DNA of 64,000 nucleotides from NCBI RefSeq assembly GCF_001642835.1, contig NZ_LXEI01000008.1:186001-250000 (forward strand), written 5' to 3'. The notes under the pieces are model-generated. The model did not search any database and was not told the DNA's origin. It saw only the letters and a program-made list of their open reading frames with translations. The stretch is from Pseudotamlana agarivorans (GTDB taxonomy: Bacteria; Bacteroidota; Bacteroidia; Flavobacteriales; Flavobacteriaceae). This document shows positions 35,960-46,076 of the stretch, in pieces (the first letter of the stretch is position 1; each line of letters starts with the position of its first letter). Position numbers and translations under genes: made by a program.

Positions 35960-37259
35960 AATCTGTTGATTGAATGATATCTTGTTTCCTAAATAAAGGC
36001 TTTTTAAACACAAATAATAAAACGAGCAAATAGACAAAACAAGCCAAAGTATGTGCTTGTACAACACCCTTTATTCCAAACAAATCAATAAAATAAATGC
36101 TAATAAAATAAATAAGCGACATATAAATAACTTCACAAAGGATATAGGGCCATACCATTTTCTTGGCTAAAAACTGATATGAAATTACCAAAAACATAAT
36201 TCTGAAAAAATCGCCTAACAACTGCCATAAAAACAAATCTTGCATAGGCAAAAACGCTTCTGTGAGCACTATTTTTATGATGAAATACCTCAAAAAATAA
36301 ATGGCCAAATAACAGACCAGAACTACTGGCAATACTGTTTTATAAAAGTTAAATACCACCAATCTTAAACGGCTGTTTTTTTGAGAAAGCTCGGGCAACA
36401 CATACATCTGAAACAATGAGAATACAAAGAGCATAAAATAGTTTGAAATTTTTCGCATGCCTTCCCAATAACCTGCTTGATCTACCCCTATGTGCTCTAT
36501 AACATAATTTCGAATACCTAAATAGACCAAAGGAGCCATGATTCCAGAAAACAGTGTCATTGAAAAAAAAGATACAATCTTTAAAAAAAAATCTTTTGAA
36601 ACCGAAACTATCGAAATACTTTTAAAAATTTTTATAAGTAATTTATACTTAAAAAAAAGGGTTGCAAACAATACAAAAGGAGTCATAACCATGGCAAGAA
36701 GCGCGCCTTGCAACTGATTGATGTACATCAAATAAATAATTAATATGGCTGTCGCAATGGCTGCTATTATATTTATAAGAACGATAACATGAACCTGTTT
36801 TAAACCATTGTATATAGCGATAAAAAAAACTTGTAAGGAAAATAAGGGCACCATAAACGCTGAAACCCTAAACAAATAGGTGTACGTTTTGGTATTGAAG
36901 ACAAACACGCTAAATGTATTAGAAAACACCAATAAGACGAAGGATAACAGCAAACCGATAGACAGCGCTACAAAAAATCCTGAAGACACTATTTTTTTAA
37001 ATTCATCCGGATCGTCTTTATATTCTGAAACATATTTAATGATGCCATTTTTAAAACCTAAAGAGGATAAATTTTCGACCGACTGTGTGAAGTTGGATAA
37101 ATTTCCAGTCATGGCCATACCTGAAGGACCAATGAAAATAGCCGTAAATTTAGAAATTACAAAACCTGTTATTAATCTAACTAAAACACTTAAAGAGTTT
37201 ACAGATGCCACCCGAATAAGTTCATTAGATTTAAGCTTATTAAGTCCCCCTTTAAACAT
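35949..37259 (-). CDS. O-antigen/polysaccharide flippase (Wzx, MATE-like), copy 2
   Basis: A 436-residue membrane protein with about 12 hydrophobic helices of the polysaccharide transport family, which flips undecaprenol-linked glycans. The pattern ITGFVISKFTAIFIGPSGMAMTGNLSNF near the N-terminus and DLFLWQLLGDF near the C-terminus match Wzx-type translocases. It is homologous to the gene directly upstream (37275-38591), probably by tandem duplication. It overlaps the phosphoethanolamine transferase by 11 bp. Confidence 0.88.
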   Translation of the reverse strand: MFKGGLNKLKSNELIRVASVNSLSVLVRLITGFVISKFTAIFIGPSGMAMTGNLSNFTQSVENLSSLGFKNGIIKYVSEYKDDPDEFKKIVSSGFFVALSIGLLLSFVLLVFSNTFSVFVFNTKTYTYLFRVSAFMVPLFSLQVFFIAIYNGLKQVHVIVLINIIAAIATAILIIYLMYINQLQGALLAMVMTPFVLFATLFFKYKLLIKIFKSISIVSVSKDFFLKIVSFFSMTLFSGIMAPLVYLGIRNYVIEHIGVDQAGYWEGMRKISNYFMLFVFSLFQMYVLPELSQKNSRLRLVVFNFYKTVLPVVLVCYLAIYFLRYFIIKIVLTEAFLPMQDLFLWQLLGDFFRIMFLVISYQFLAKKMVWPYILCEVIYMSLIYFISIYFIDLFGIKGVVQAHTLACFVYLLVLLFVFKKPLFRKQDIIQSTDYED

Positions 37260-37274
37260 GCTAATTAAGATCTT

Positions 37275-38591
37275 TTAAATTTGTCTTCGTTTATCTCCCC
37301 CTCCTTCAACACCAAAAAGTGAGCCTCCAAAGATGAGTAAAACGATACCAAAGTACATCAAATAACTCACAAAATGCGCAATAACGGCCCCTTGAATACC
37401 ATTAAATAAATTAATAAAATAGATACTCGAACTATACAACGTAATCATTAAAAAGGCTTCGGTTAATACATAATGCCAAAACATTTTTTTTGCCAAAAAT
37501 TGATAAGCAATTACAATGGACAAAACTTTAATAAAATCACCTAGTAACTGCCATAAAAATAAATCTTCTACAGGCTGAAACTCATCGGTAAAAACTACTA
37601 GCACTATATATTTTCTAAGCAGATAAATTAGAAAAAGTCCGATGACTAGAAAAGGAATCATACGCTTATAAAAACGAATCACAGCCTTTTTAAATTGAAT
37701 GACCTCCTTGAATTCCGAAAATCGGGGTAATCGATAAAGGGTGATTAACGCCGTCACAAACATTAAATAGTACTTTGAAACTCGCATCATAGCCTCCCAA
37801 AAACCTGCATCTTTATAGCCTATGTTTTCAATAATATGTGTTCGAATAGCAAGCGCTACTAAAGGTAATAACACCCCTGAAAAAAAAGCCATAAGCACAA
37901 ACATGTGCATTTTTTTCAAGTACCCAAAACTAAACATACTAGCCTTAATGAGCGGCACTAAACTACGTCTATTAATAATACCCACTAAGGTAATAAGAAA
38001 GATTAATGATTCAGAAATAACCACCGATATCAGAGCGCCATCGATTTTGTTTTGGAAAATTAATATTAGAGTAATAGAAACACTTAAAATCTGGCCAATA
38101 ATATTAATTACAATTAGGATTTTATATTTTGAAAATCCGTTCATTATTGAAAATGAAAACATATTCAGAATATAAAAAGGTAAAGCTATGGCGAAGATTT
38201 TAATCACATAGGCATAATCGTTATAATTGGGAAAGACCAGGTCATTAATCCAATCTGCCTTGAGGTAGCAAAAAAAACACACCATAACGGTGCACACAAA
38301 CCCAGCGTAAAAAACCGAGGAAATAACTTTACTGAGCTCGGAGATACTGTCATTAAACTTACCTACATATTTAACAATGCCTTTATAAAGCCCACCAGAC
38401 GCCACTGTTTGGGAAGCTTGCACAAAATTGCGTAAATTCCCAATTAGTGCTAATCCTTCGGCTCCAATAAATACGGCAATAGCTTTAGAGGTTAATAGTC
38501 CGGCTACAATTCTTGTGAATACGGCAAAAATTTGTAAGGAAGCAATTTTTACTAAAACCTTGCTTTTTATATAGTCTATTAATTCCTTCAA
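37275..38591 (-). CDS. O-antigen/polysaccharide flippase (Wzx, MATE-like), copy 1
   Basis: A 438-residue paralogue of the neighbouring flippase with the same architecture: N-terminal TSKAIAVFIGAEGLALIGNLRNF and C-terminal DLFLWQLLGDF and SYQFLAKKM-type segments (here AYQFLAKKM). It begins with TTG at 38591; no closer ATG exists. A 10-bp perfect inverted repeat lies 34 bp upstream. It is first of the minus-strand run flippase-flippase-phosphoethanolamine transferase-GT4. Confidence 0.88.
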   Translation of the reverse strand: MKELIDYIKSKVLVKIASLQIFAVFTRIVAGLLTSKAIAVFIGAEGLALIGNLRNFVQASQTVASGGLYKGIVKYVGKFNDSISELSKVISSVFYAGFVCTVMVCFFCYLKADWINDLVFPNYNDYAYVIKIFAIALPFYILNMFSFSIMNGFSKYKILIVINIIGQILSVSITLILIFQNKIDGALISVVISESLIFLITLVGIINRRSLVPLIKASMFSFGYLKKMHMFVLMAFFSGVLLPLVALAIRTHIIENIGYKDAGFWEAMMRVSKYYLMFVTALITLYRLPRFSEFKEVIQFKKAVIRFYKRMIPFLVIGLFLIYLLRKYIVLVVFTDEFQPVEDLFLWQLLGDFIKVLSIVIAYQFLAKKMFWHYVLTEAFLMITLYSSSIYFINLFNGIQGAVIAHFVSYLMYFGIVLLIFGGSLFGVEGGGDKRRQI

Positions 38592-38624
38592 TTAATGGTT
38601 TGGTTTGGTTAATTAATTGATATT

Positions 38625-38651
38625 TTAATCACACTCCTCTTGTGTGATTAA
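38625..38651. promoter_or_regulatory. Perfect 10-bp inverted repeat upstream of the flippase operon
   Basis: TTAATCACAC (38625-38634) and GTGTGATTAA (38642-38651) are separated by seven bases, 34 bp upstream of the flippase start codon. It could be an operator for a dimeric regulator or a leader hairpin. No U-tract supports a terminator. Confidence 0.6.
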
Positions 38652-38774
38652 CACATAAAAAGACTAATTATTGGTCTATTATCAATTTATAAGAAACCAA
38701 ATATACAAAATCATTTAAATTATAAGGGTTCTTTTGAAGTTGATAAAACAGCTAGAGTTAAAGCGTTTAAATTA

Positions 38775-39008
38775 CTAGCTTTTTCGAAAATACAGATAGT
38801 AAATATTAATACAGCAGATCGCTGAATTGGTAATAATAATGGGTAATGAAGAAGGACTTAAGGCTATGCCATAAAACACGAATAGTAAACACCCAACGGA
38901 GTTTACTATTCGTAATTTTTTAACAGATGTCATTAGGAAGGAAATCAAAAGGACAGCCATAGCAAGATAGCCAAGCCATTCTACCCAAGCGATTCCTAAA
39001 AATTCCAT
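38775..39008 (-). CDS. Small membrane protein, YgjV-like
   Basis: A 77-residue protein with three hydrophobic helices (about 8-27, 31-48, 52-72), containing VEWLGYLAMAVLLISFLMTSVKKLRIVNSVGCLLF. This resembles the YgjV inner-membrane family. Function is unknown. It ends 7 bp upstream of typA's stop side and may be read through from, or independent of, the surrounding genes; no promoter is obvious. Confidence 0.7.
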   Translation of the reverse strand: MEFLGIAWVEWLGYLAMAVLLISFLMTSVKKLRIVNSVGCLLFVFYGIALSPSSLPIIITNSAICCINIYYLYFRKS

Positions 39009-39015
39009 CTATCTA

Positions 39016-40815
39016 TTATATTGATTTATTTCTTTTACGTTCAACCTCTGTTAAGTAGATTTTACGAATACGTAAGAAGTTTGGTGTTACCTCAACATAC
39101 TCATCTTTCTGGATATACTCTAAAGCTTCCTCTAGAGAAAACTTAATAGCAGGTACAATTTTAGCTTTATCATCGGCACCAGAAGAACGTACGTTACTTA
39201 ACTTTTTAGTTTTCGTTACGTTAACCGTCATATCATCACCACGTGAGTTTTCACCAATAACTTGACCTTCATAAATATCTTCACCTGGATCTACGAAAAA
39301 CTTACCACGATCTTGTAATTTATCGATAGAGTAAGGAATCGCTTGTCCTTTTTCCATAGATACTAACGATCCGTTTTGACGTTCTGGAATACCACCTTTT
39401 AATGGTTGATACTCTTTAAAACGGTGTGCCATAATCGCCTCACCAGCCGTAGCCGTTAATAATTGATTTCTAAGTCCGATAATCCCTCTTGAAGGAATAA
39501 TAAACTCACAAACCATACGGTCACCTTTAGCTTCCATACTTAACATTTCACCTTTACGCATGGTTACCATTTCTACAGCTTTACCAGAAACAGTTTCAGG
39601 TAAATCGATAGTCATCTCTTCAACAGGCTCACATTTAACACCATCAATTTCTTTAATGATTACTTGTGGTTGTCCAATTTGAAGTTCGTAACCTTCACGA
39701 CGCATCGTTTCAATTAAAACAGATAAATGCAGTACCCCACGACCAAAAACCATGAATTTATCAGCACTATCAGTTTCGTTAACTCGTAAAGCTAAGTTTT
39801 TCTCAAGCTCTTTTGTTAAACGGTCTTTAATATGACGAGACGTTACAAACTTTCCATCTTTCCCAAAGAAAGGTGAATCGTTAATTGTGAATAACATACT
39901 CATAGTAGGCTCATCGATAGCAATGGTTTTTAAACCTTCAGGATTTTCAAAATCGGCAACCGTATCACCAATTTCAAAACCTTCTAATCCAACAATCGCA
40001 CAGATATCACCCGTTTGAACTTCGTCTACTTTTATACGTCCAAGTCCTTCAAATACATGAAGTTCTTTAATTTTATTTTTAACGATACTGCCATCGCGTT
40101 TCACTAGAGAGATGTTCTGACCTACTTTAAGCTCACCACGTGTTAAACGTCCAATAGCGATTCGTCCTGTAAAAGAAGAGAAATCTAAAGACGTAATTAA
40201 CATTTGCGTTGTACCTTCTTCAATTTTAGGCTCTGGAATATGCTCGATTACCATATCTAATAATGGTTCGATATTATCAGTTGGCTTTTGCCAATCGTCA
40301 CTCATCCAGTTATTCTTTGCAGAACCGTACACTGTAGGGAAATCTAATTGCCATTCTTCAGCACCTAATTCGAACATCAAATCGAAAACTTTTTCATGTA
40401 CATCATCAGGTGTACAGTTTTCCTTATCAACTTTGTTTACAACCACACATGGTTTTAAACCTAAGTCAATAGCTTTTTGAAGTACAAAACGCGTCTGTGG
40501 CATAGGTCCTTCAAAGGCATCAACTAATAATAATACACCATCAGCCATGTTTAAAACACGTTCTACTTCACCTCCGAAATCGGCGTGACCTGGTGTATCA
40601 ATGATATTAATTTTAGTATCCTTATAGATAACAGAAACGTTTTTAGAAGTAATTGTAATACCTCTTTCACGTTCTAAATCGTTATTATCAAGAATTAAAT
40701 CTCCTGTGTTTTCGTTTTCACGAAATAACTGACAATGATACATGATCTTGTCAACTAACGTAGTTTTACCGTGATCTACGTGTGCAATAATTGCAATATT
40801 TTTAATAGTAGCCAT
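39016..40815 (-). CDS. typA: Ribosome-associated GTPase TypA/BipA
   Basis: Translational GTPase, 599 residues, linked to stress, cold growth and 50S subunit assembly. The P-loop AHVDHGKTT is at 11-19, switch [29 protein letters not shown] in G3 and NKVDK in G4. Domains II, III and V follow and the TypA-specific C-terminal domain ([20 protein letters not shown], then [25 protein letters not shown]) is complete. A promoter box lies about 24 bp upstream of the start. Confidence 0.97.
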   Translation of the reverse strand: MATIKNIAIIAHVDHGKTTLVDKIMYHCQLFRENENTGDLILDNNDLERERGITITSKNVSVIYKDTKINIIDTPGHADFGGEVERVLNMADGVLLLVDAFEGPMPQTRFVLQKAIDLGLKPCVVVNKVDKENCTPDDVHEKVFDLMFELGAEEWQLDFPTVYGSAKNNWMSDDWQKPTDNIEPLLDMVIEHIPEPKIEEGTTQMLITSLDFSSFTGRIAIGRLTRGELKVGQNISLVKRDGSIVKNKIKELHVFEGLGRIKVDEVQTGDICAIVGLEGFEIGDTVADFENPEGLKTIAIDEPTMSMLFTINDSPFFGKDGKFVTSRHIKDRLTKELEKNLALRVNETDSADKFMVFGRGVLHLSVLIETMRREGYELQIGQPQVIIKEIDGVKCEPVEEMTIDLPETVSGKAVEMVTMRKGEMLSMEAKGDRMVCEFIIPSRGIIGLRNQLLTATAGEAIMAHRFKEYQPLKGGIPERQNGSLVSMEKGQAIPYSIDKLQDRGKFFVDPGEDIYEGQVIGENSRGDDMTVNVTKTKKLSNVRSSGADDKAKIVPAIKFSLEEALEYIQKDEYVEVTPNFLRIRKIYLTEVERKRNKSI

Positions 40816-40838
40816 AAAAGTGCCTTAATTTGAGCATG

Positions 40839-40846
40839 CAAATGTA
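40839..40846 (-). promoter_or_regulatory. Putative -7 box of typA
   Basis: TACATTTG on the minus strand matches TANNTTTG exactly, 23 bp upstream of the typA start codon. A TTG sits at about 24 bases further up, slightly longer than the usual spacing. Confidence 0.55.
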
Positions 40847-40885
40847 CTTAACATTTTACTTATTTTATTACAATTATTGTTTTTA

Positions 40886-43800
40886 TTATTTTTTAATAAT
40901 TTTTCGCATCTGCTTAGTATCCCCAGCTTTAACCTGCAAAAAGTAAATCCCGTTTTGTAGCGTTTTTAAATCTAAGGTATATTCTAATGCTTTTCCTGTT
41001 ATTATTTTGTTTTTTACAAGTTTACCACTGATATCAAAAACTTGTAATTCATTAATAGACTCACTTGCTTTTATTGTAAGTACATCTAATACAGGATTAG
41101 GATACAACACCAATTCTTGACCAACAAAATCGTTATTTACCGATAAGCTTGCTGTAGTATATTCGATAACCAAACGTGGTGCCGCTGTTCCATCAAAAGC
41201 TTCGGCTTCACGCTCTCCACTTCCTGAGATTACAAAAGTTATGGCATTTAAAATCTCCCATCCTGATTGGTCAATCACTTCTTGAACTAGTGCTTTTAAA
41301 TCTGGAGTCCTATGGCTTTCCTCCGAACGACCTATTTCTTCGGTGGTCCATGATGGAATATTATCCCAAGCCACGCTAGATACCCCTAACGTTCTTGAAG
41401 ATATATTACCATTAGTAGCTGCAAAAGCTTCAGAATTAGGATGCAATTCTGTTTTAATGATTAAGCTTGTAGCATCGTCATTATCATCATCAACCGTAAA
41501 TTGGATGTAAGCGTTTGTTATTAATGTGTTTTCAGGTAAATGAATATCTGTAAATCTAATACCTACCAATTGATTTGTTGAACCACTTTCGGCGATTAAT
41601 TCCAAATCGGTGCTAGTTATATCCATTTCTCCCGTAGAAACTTCTTCTTCAGCATCATTATTGGCGTTGTTTACAACATACTCTAAACTTCCGCTTTCAG
41701 AAATCCCTACACAGTTACAATTTCCATCTTCAATATCGAACATGGTGCTATCATCGCCATCATCACAAAGCGTGCCTTTAGGCGCACATGGTGTTTGATA
41801 AAACAATTTTAATATCGGAGCTGCTGATCCATCAAAAGCCTCTGCCACACGTTTTCCTGAACCTGAGAAAATAAACGTCACAGCGTTACCTGGCATCCAG
41901 TCTTGTTGAGAAACTATTTCATGTACAATATCTGTTACATACGGCGTGCGTTGGTTTATACCTGCTTCGCCCACTGTTTCCCATAAAGAAACTGTATTCC
42001 AAAGTGCGGCATTACTTGTAAGCGCACGAGATGAAATATTATTTAAATCTGATGTAAATGTAGCACTCGCTGGAGCCAACTCGCCATGAATCATTAAATT
42101 GGTTGGATCTTGATCCATGTCATCTTCATCCGTAGTAAACTGAATATAAGCTCTATGAAGTGTCCCACCATCTGGAAATTGTACATTATTAAAACGTACC
42201 CCCACCACTTGATCTTCACCATCGTGTATAAACTCTAAATCTGTACTTGATACATCAACTACACCTGTTGATAAAAACTCTTCGGCATCATCACTAGACG
42301 ACAATACTGAAAGCGAATCTTCTTTAACATCATCGGGAACACCAACACAGTTACAAAAACCATCTTCTTCATCGTTTATCGTTAGAGCATCACCATCATC
42401 ACAAGGAGTACCAATCACCGGACAGTTATTTACTAAGGCATATTCAATGATTAAAACGGGCGCATCTTCTTGATCACCATCAAAAGCCTCTGCGGTTCTT
42501 TTTCCTGTTCCAGTAATGAAAAATGACATGGCATTAAACGGACTCCAACCTGGCTGATCCACAATTTCTTGTACAATACTATTTAAATTTGGTGTTTTTT
42601 GAGCTTCACCTGCATCGTTTACATTTTCCCATGCTGGCACATCTAACCAATTTACAAAGGCGCTTGTTTTAGTTCTATTAGCAATATCACTATTCGTTTC
42701 TGTAAAAGCAATACTATGATTTGTTTGTTCACCTGTTATGATTAAGCTTGTAGGATCGCTTCCCGTTTCATCTACAGTAAACTGAATATTAGCATTTAAA
42801 ATGACAGCCCCTTGAGGTACCGTAATATTATTAAATCGAATCCCTACGGTTTGATTAAATTGATCGGCAAAAGAATCGTAAACCAACTCTAAATCCGAAC
42901 TATCAATATACATCGCCACACCGGTTTCTGCTTGTTCCGCATCATCTTCGCGAGAATTTACTTGAAAGGATACTGTATCCTCTTCCTTAATTCCAACGCA
43001 ATTACAATTACCATCTTCTAAATCTATGGTTGTTGTATCATCACCATCATCGCAAGGCGTTCCTACAGCAGGACATGGTTCTTGATAAAATAATTTTAAA
43101 ACTGGTGCTGCAAGACCATCGAAAGATTCTGCAACACGTTTTCCAGATCCTGAAAACATAAAGGTTATCGCATTACCCGTAACCCATCCCGATTGTGAAA
43201 CAATTTCTTGAACAATGCTCGTTACATAAGGCGTACGTTGATTTATTCCCGTTTCGCCAACCGCATCCCATAATGGAATAGAATTCCAAGCGATACTATT
43301 AGCCGTAAGAGATCGCGACGTTATATTATTAGATGCTGTAGTAAATGTTGCACTCGCCTCTGCCAATTCGCCATGAATTACTAAGTTGGATGCATCCTGA
43401 GCCATAGCATCTTCCGTTTGAAATTGAATATATGCACGATACAAGGTCGAACCTTTAGGGATTTGTACTTGATCAAAACGTATACCTATTACTTGATCGT
43501 CTGCATCATGAATAAGCTCTAAAGTAGCGCTATCTAAAGAAACTACACCTGATTGATTCTCTTCAGCATCGTCACTACTTGCAGCTACAGGCACAGTAAG
43601 TTCTTCCAGTTTTTCGGTAGGTAAACCTTCACACTCACAATATCCATTTTCCTCATCACTTACAGTAGCATAAGTACCATCGTCGCAAACTGTTCCAACT
43701 ATTGGACACGGATTGTCTATTTCATTTTCATTAGAAATAACAACAACAGCTCCTGTGTCTGGTGTAAAAACATTTAAATTATCTGGTAAAACAAAAGGAT

Positions 43801-44965
43801 TATCATTAGCCGTACTTAATTCTGTAACCTCTTGCCCGTTATTAATATCTATGGTTCTTAATTCAATTTTTTGTTCATCAACAAAAATCAATTTAAATTG
43901 ATTAAAAGCTCCTGAACTTCTTGTCCAACTTTTATCATCATTGTTGGTACGTAAAGGTGCGCCCCAACAACCTTCTCCAGTGTAAACAGTTCCTTTCTTT
44001 TCATCGATCACAAAACCTTCATCATGACCTTCCTCGCTTGATGGTTTTATTGGCCAAGTTGTTTTAGCGGTATGCGAATCGCAATCAACGACCAAGCGCA
44101 CATCCTCATCATAAAATAACTGCGCCCAAGCGTTATAAATATTATTACCTTCAGATTTTCCAGAAGTATGAGGACGCATGGGTTTATGGTACTGTGCCAT
44201 TTTCCAAGTTAGCTGGCTTGACGCAGCTAAATCGTTTTCTAACCATGTTAATTGGTCTCCTAAAACAGAAATTTCTGAATTCAAGGTATAGGTTCTAATT
44301 AAATTATTTCCCCAAGTTAAACCGTAATATGAATCGCTGGTTGGTGTATTAAAGAGCTCGAAAATAGAATTAGCACCTTCATGATTTCCTCGTGAAGGGA
44401 TAATTGGAATCATTCGTCCATCGGTTGCGGTTGTTAACTGCCAATCATCAAACCAATCTTGCCATTCGGTATTAGTGTCATCATCTGTCATATCACCTCC
44501 AAACAACACCGCATGTGGTTTTAACTTGCTTACTAATATATTGGCATTTTGACGAGGCACACGATTGTTTCGAGAATCGCCTCCAGCTATAAAAAACAAC
44601 CTGCTATTATCACTTGGTGCTGTTTTAAACCAAAAGCGTTGGCTCACCCCTTCACTGTCATTTACAACAAAATAGTAAATGGTGTCTGGAGTTAACCCCG
44701 ATAGGTTTACAAACATGTTATGCATGCCTTTTGCTGTGGTCTCATGGTCAACCGTTTTAGAAAACGAATACATTGCGGCATTGGTACCTTGATCTACAGT
44801 ACCATAATGCACCGTAGGATTTTCACCCGAAATCTGATTAAAAGCAACGGTTATTGTTGTTGCTGGGTCATCAACAAGTATGAGTCTATACTTGTCGTTG
44901 TTAGCATTTAAACATAAGTTAAACACTAATAAACAAAATGTTGTAAAAAGTAATTTTAGGTTCAT
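40886..44965 (-). CDS. Secreted purple acid phosphatase-like metallophosphoesterase with four repeated domains and T9SS C-terminal signal
   Basis: A 1359-residue exported protein. Signal peptide about 1-21; fibronectin-like N-domain about 22-117; metallophosphoesterase about 120-390 with GGDSRNN, FGGDMTDD, SRGNHE and the late DCDSHT metal ligands. Four modules follow at about 457-628, 666-843, 886-1057 and 1096-1270, each containing SGSGKRVAEAFDG-like and PYVTxIVxEI blocks. Each is preceded by a cysteine linker (C-x6-CDDG...CxC) at 420-446, 631-658, 848-875 and 1060-1088. The C-terminus (1285-1359, YPNPVLDVLTI...GIYFLQVK) is a type IX secretion sorting domain. Its ATG overlaps the upstream membrane gene by 4 bp. 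Confidence 0.85.
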   Translation of the reverse strand: MNLKLLFTTFCLLVFNLCLNANNDKYRLILVDDPATTITVAFNQISGENPTVHYGTVDQGTNAAMYSFSKTVDHETTAKGMHNMFVNLSGLTPDTIYYFVVNDSEGVSQRFWFKTAPSDNSRLFFIAGGDSRNNRVPRQNANILVSKLKPHAVLFGGDMTDDDTNTEWQDWFDDWQLTTATDGRMIPIIPSRGNHEGANSIFELFNTPTSDSYYGLTWGNNLIRTYTLNSEISVLGDQLTWLENDLAASSQLTWKMAQYHKPMRPHTSGKSEGNNIYNAWAQLFYDEDVRLVVDCDSHTAKTTWPIKPSSEEGHDEGFVIDEKKGTVYTGEGCWGAPLRTNNDDKSWTRSSGAFNQFKLIFVDEQKIELRTIDINNGQEVTELSTANDNPFVLPDNLNVFTPDTGAVVVISNENEIDNPCPIVGTVCDDGTYATVSDEENGYCECEGLPTEKLEELTVPVAASSDDAEENQSGVVSLDSATLELIHDADDQVIGIRFDQVQIPKGSTLYRAYIQFQTEDAMAQDASNLVIHGELAEASATFTTASNNITSRSLTANSIAWNSIPLWDAVGETGINQRTPYVTSIVQEIVSQSGWVTGNAITFMFSGSGKRVAESFDGLAAPVLKLFYQEPCPAVGTPCDDGDDTTTIDLEDGNCNCVGIKEEDTVSFQVNSREDDAEQAETGVAMYIDSSDLELVYDSFADQFNQTVGIRFNNITVPQGAVILNANIQFTVDETGSDPTSLIITGEQTNHSIAFTETNSDIANRTKTSAFVNWLDVPAWENVNDAGEAQKTPNLNSIVQEIVDQPGWSPFNAMSFFITGTGKRTAEAFDGDQEDAPVLIIEYALVNNCPVIGTPCDDGDALTINDEEDGFCNCVGVPDDVKEDSLSVLSSSDDAEEFLSTGVVDVSSTDLEFIHDGEDQVVGVRFNNVQFPDGGTLHRAYIQFTTDEDDMDQDPTNLMIHGELAPASATFTSDLNNISSRALTSNAALWNTVSLWETVGEAGINQRTPYVTDIVHEIVSQQDWMPGNAVTFIFSGSGKRVAEAFDGSAAPILKLFYQTPCAPKGTLCDDGDDSTMFDIEDGNCNCVGISESGSLEYVVNNANNDAEEEVSTGEMDITSTDLELIAESGSTNQLVGIRFTDIHLPENTLITNAYIQFTVDDDNDDATSLIIKTELHPNSEAFAATNGNISSRTLGVSSVAWDNIPSWTTEEIGRSEESHRTPDLKALVQEVIDQSGWEILNAITFVISGSGEREAEAFDGTAAPRLVIEYTTASLSVNNDFVGQELVLYPNPVLDVLTIKASESINELQVFDISGKLVKNKIITGKALEYTLDLKTLQNGIYFLQVKAGDTKQMRKIIKK
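41156..43708 (-). repeat. Four-fold intragenic module repeat in the secreted phosphatase gene
   Basis: About 2.5 kb of the gene is a repeat of four units of 590-650 bp (linker plus beta-rich module). Units 1 and 3 are most alike (both have the INQRTPYVT and SGSGKRVAE blocks), as are units 2 and 4 in overall pattern, suggesting a two-module block was duplicated. Confidence 0.75.
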
Positions 44966-45822
44966 TTGATAATATTTTGATGGTTGTTTGTAATTTTAAA
45001 TAGTGTAAATGTTGCCAATGGCAGTAAACCATGAGGTATTCGATATATGGTTAAAAAGGCAGAATTATGTAATGTGCTTAAGAAAAAGTGACTATTAACA
45101 CCAACAATTACCCGTGCGAAAGCGGTTAAAAATCCCCAAACTATGATATACATAAAGGCATATTTTGAGAGTTTGGGTAGAAATATTAAAACAGATGCTA
45201 CCACATCTAAAAAGCCCACGGTAAACAGAAAATACTTGGCTTGAGTTTCGGTAACTTTTAGAATGGAAATCGTTAAATCTATAAAGTGCCCTGGCACATA
45301 AATTAAACCCATTGCAAAAAGGCCGTGTGGAATAAATGTTAATGCAATGGCTATTTTTAACCACAGCAGTGTGCTTTTCTTATTTGAAGCTTCCAAATCA
45401 CCAGAAAACAATAATGCTATAGGAGCTGCTATTTGAATAGACAACTCAAAAAATTGAAGCGGATCGTAACTTTTTTCTTTGGTAAGACATATCCCTATTA
45501 TAACTAACAGCAAAGTGCCAAGTATTATAATAGTCCTTTTTAAGACCTCAAACTTGATACGTTCCCAAAACAAGCTCAATAAAGCTCCTAGAAGAAAAAT
45601 AAATGCCCCGAATTTCGTAAAGCTTTCAATACTGTTATTAACCGCTGCGCTCGTGGCATAATCTTGCCATGACATATTAAAAAACCCTTCAACAATAGGT
45701 GTTAATAAACTTTCGTCCCACAACAAGGCTCTAAACGGAGCTCCAAAAAAGAAAAATTGATAAGCTCTTCCAAAGAACACAAAAAAGACACTCAATTTTA
45801 AATAAAATAAATACTGTTTCAT
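44962..45822 (-). CDS. Multi-pass membrane protein of unknown function
   Basis: A 286-residue protein with about eight hydrophobic helices, beginning MKQYLFYLKLSVFFVFFGRAYQFFFFGAPF. I do not recognise the family with confidence; the GLIYVPGHFIDLTISIL and FLFTVGFLDVVASVLIF segments recall DoxX-like quinone or redox membrane proteins, but no cofactor motif is visible. A TTG nine bases upstream could extend it by three residues. Its stop overlaps the ATG of the secreted phosphatase by 4 bp, so the two are coupled. It is divergent from kdsA. Confidence 0.7.
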   Translation of the reverse strand: MKQYLFYLKLSVFFVFFGRAYQFFFFGAPFRALLWDESLLTPIVEGFFNMSWQDYATSAAVNNSIESFTKFGAFIFLLGALLSLFWERIKFEVLKRTIIILGTLLLVIIGICLTKEKSYDPLQFFELSIQIAAPIALLFSGDLEASNKKSTLLWLKIAIALTFIPHGLFAMGLIYVPGHFIDLTISILKVTETQAKYFLFTVGFLDVVASVLIFLPKLSKYAFMYIIVWGFLTAFARVIVGVNSHFFLSTLHNSAFLTIYRIPHGLLPLATFTLFKITNNHQNIIK

Positions 45823-46057
45823 GACCGCCAAAATTAGAATTAGAAACTAATAAACCCGGTTATGTGTTATTAAGAATAAATTAAGAGTAGGTTACCTAAA
45901 GTCGTTAAATCGGACTATGAAATAATACATCTCATCACTTTTAGATAACATTCAAGTTATTTAAGCCTTTTCAAACAACCTCAACCCCTGAATTTCTATG
46001 GGGACAGTAAAATTTAAAGTTTAAATAATATAGTTTAATAGAAAGGTATTTAATGCG

Positions 46058-46065
46058 TAAATTTG
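46058..46065 (+). promoter_or_regulatory. Putative -7 box of kdsA
   Basis: TAAATTTG matches TANNTTTG and lies 11 bp before the first ATG. The predicted start site would be only a few bases from that codon, so the mRNA would be nearly leaderless, or translation starts at the second ATG (46086). Confidence 0.5.
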
Positions 46066-46076
46066 CCGCATAAAAA

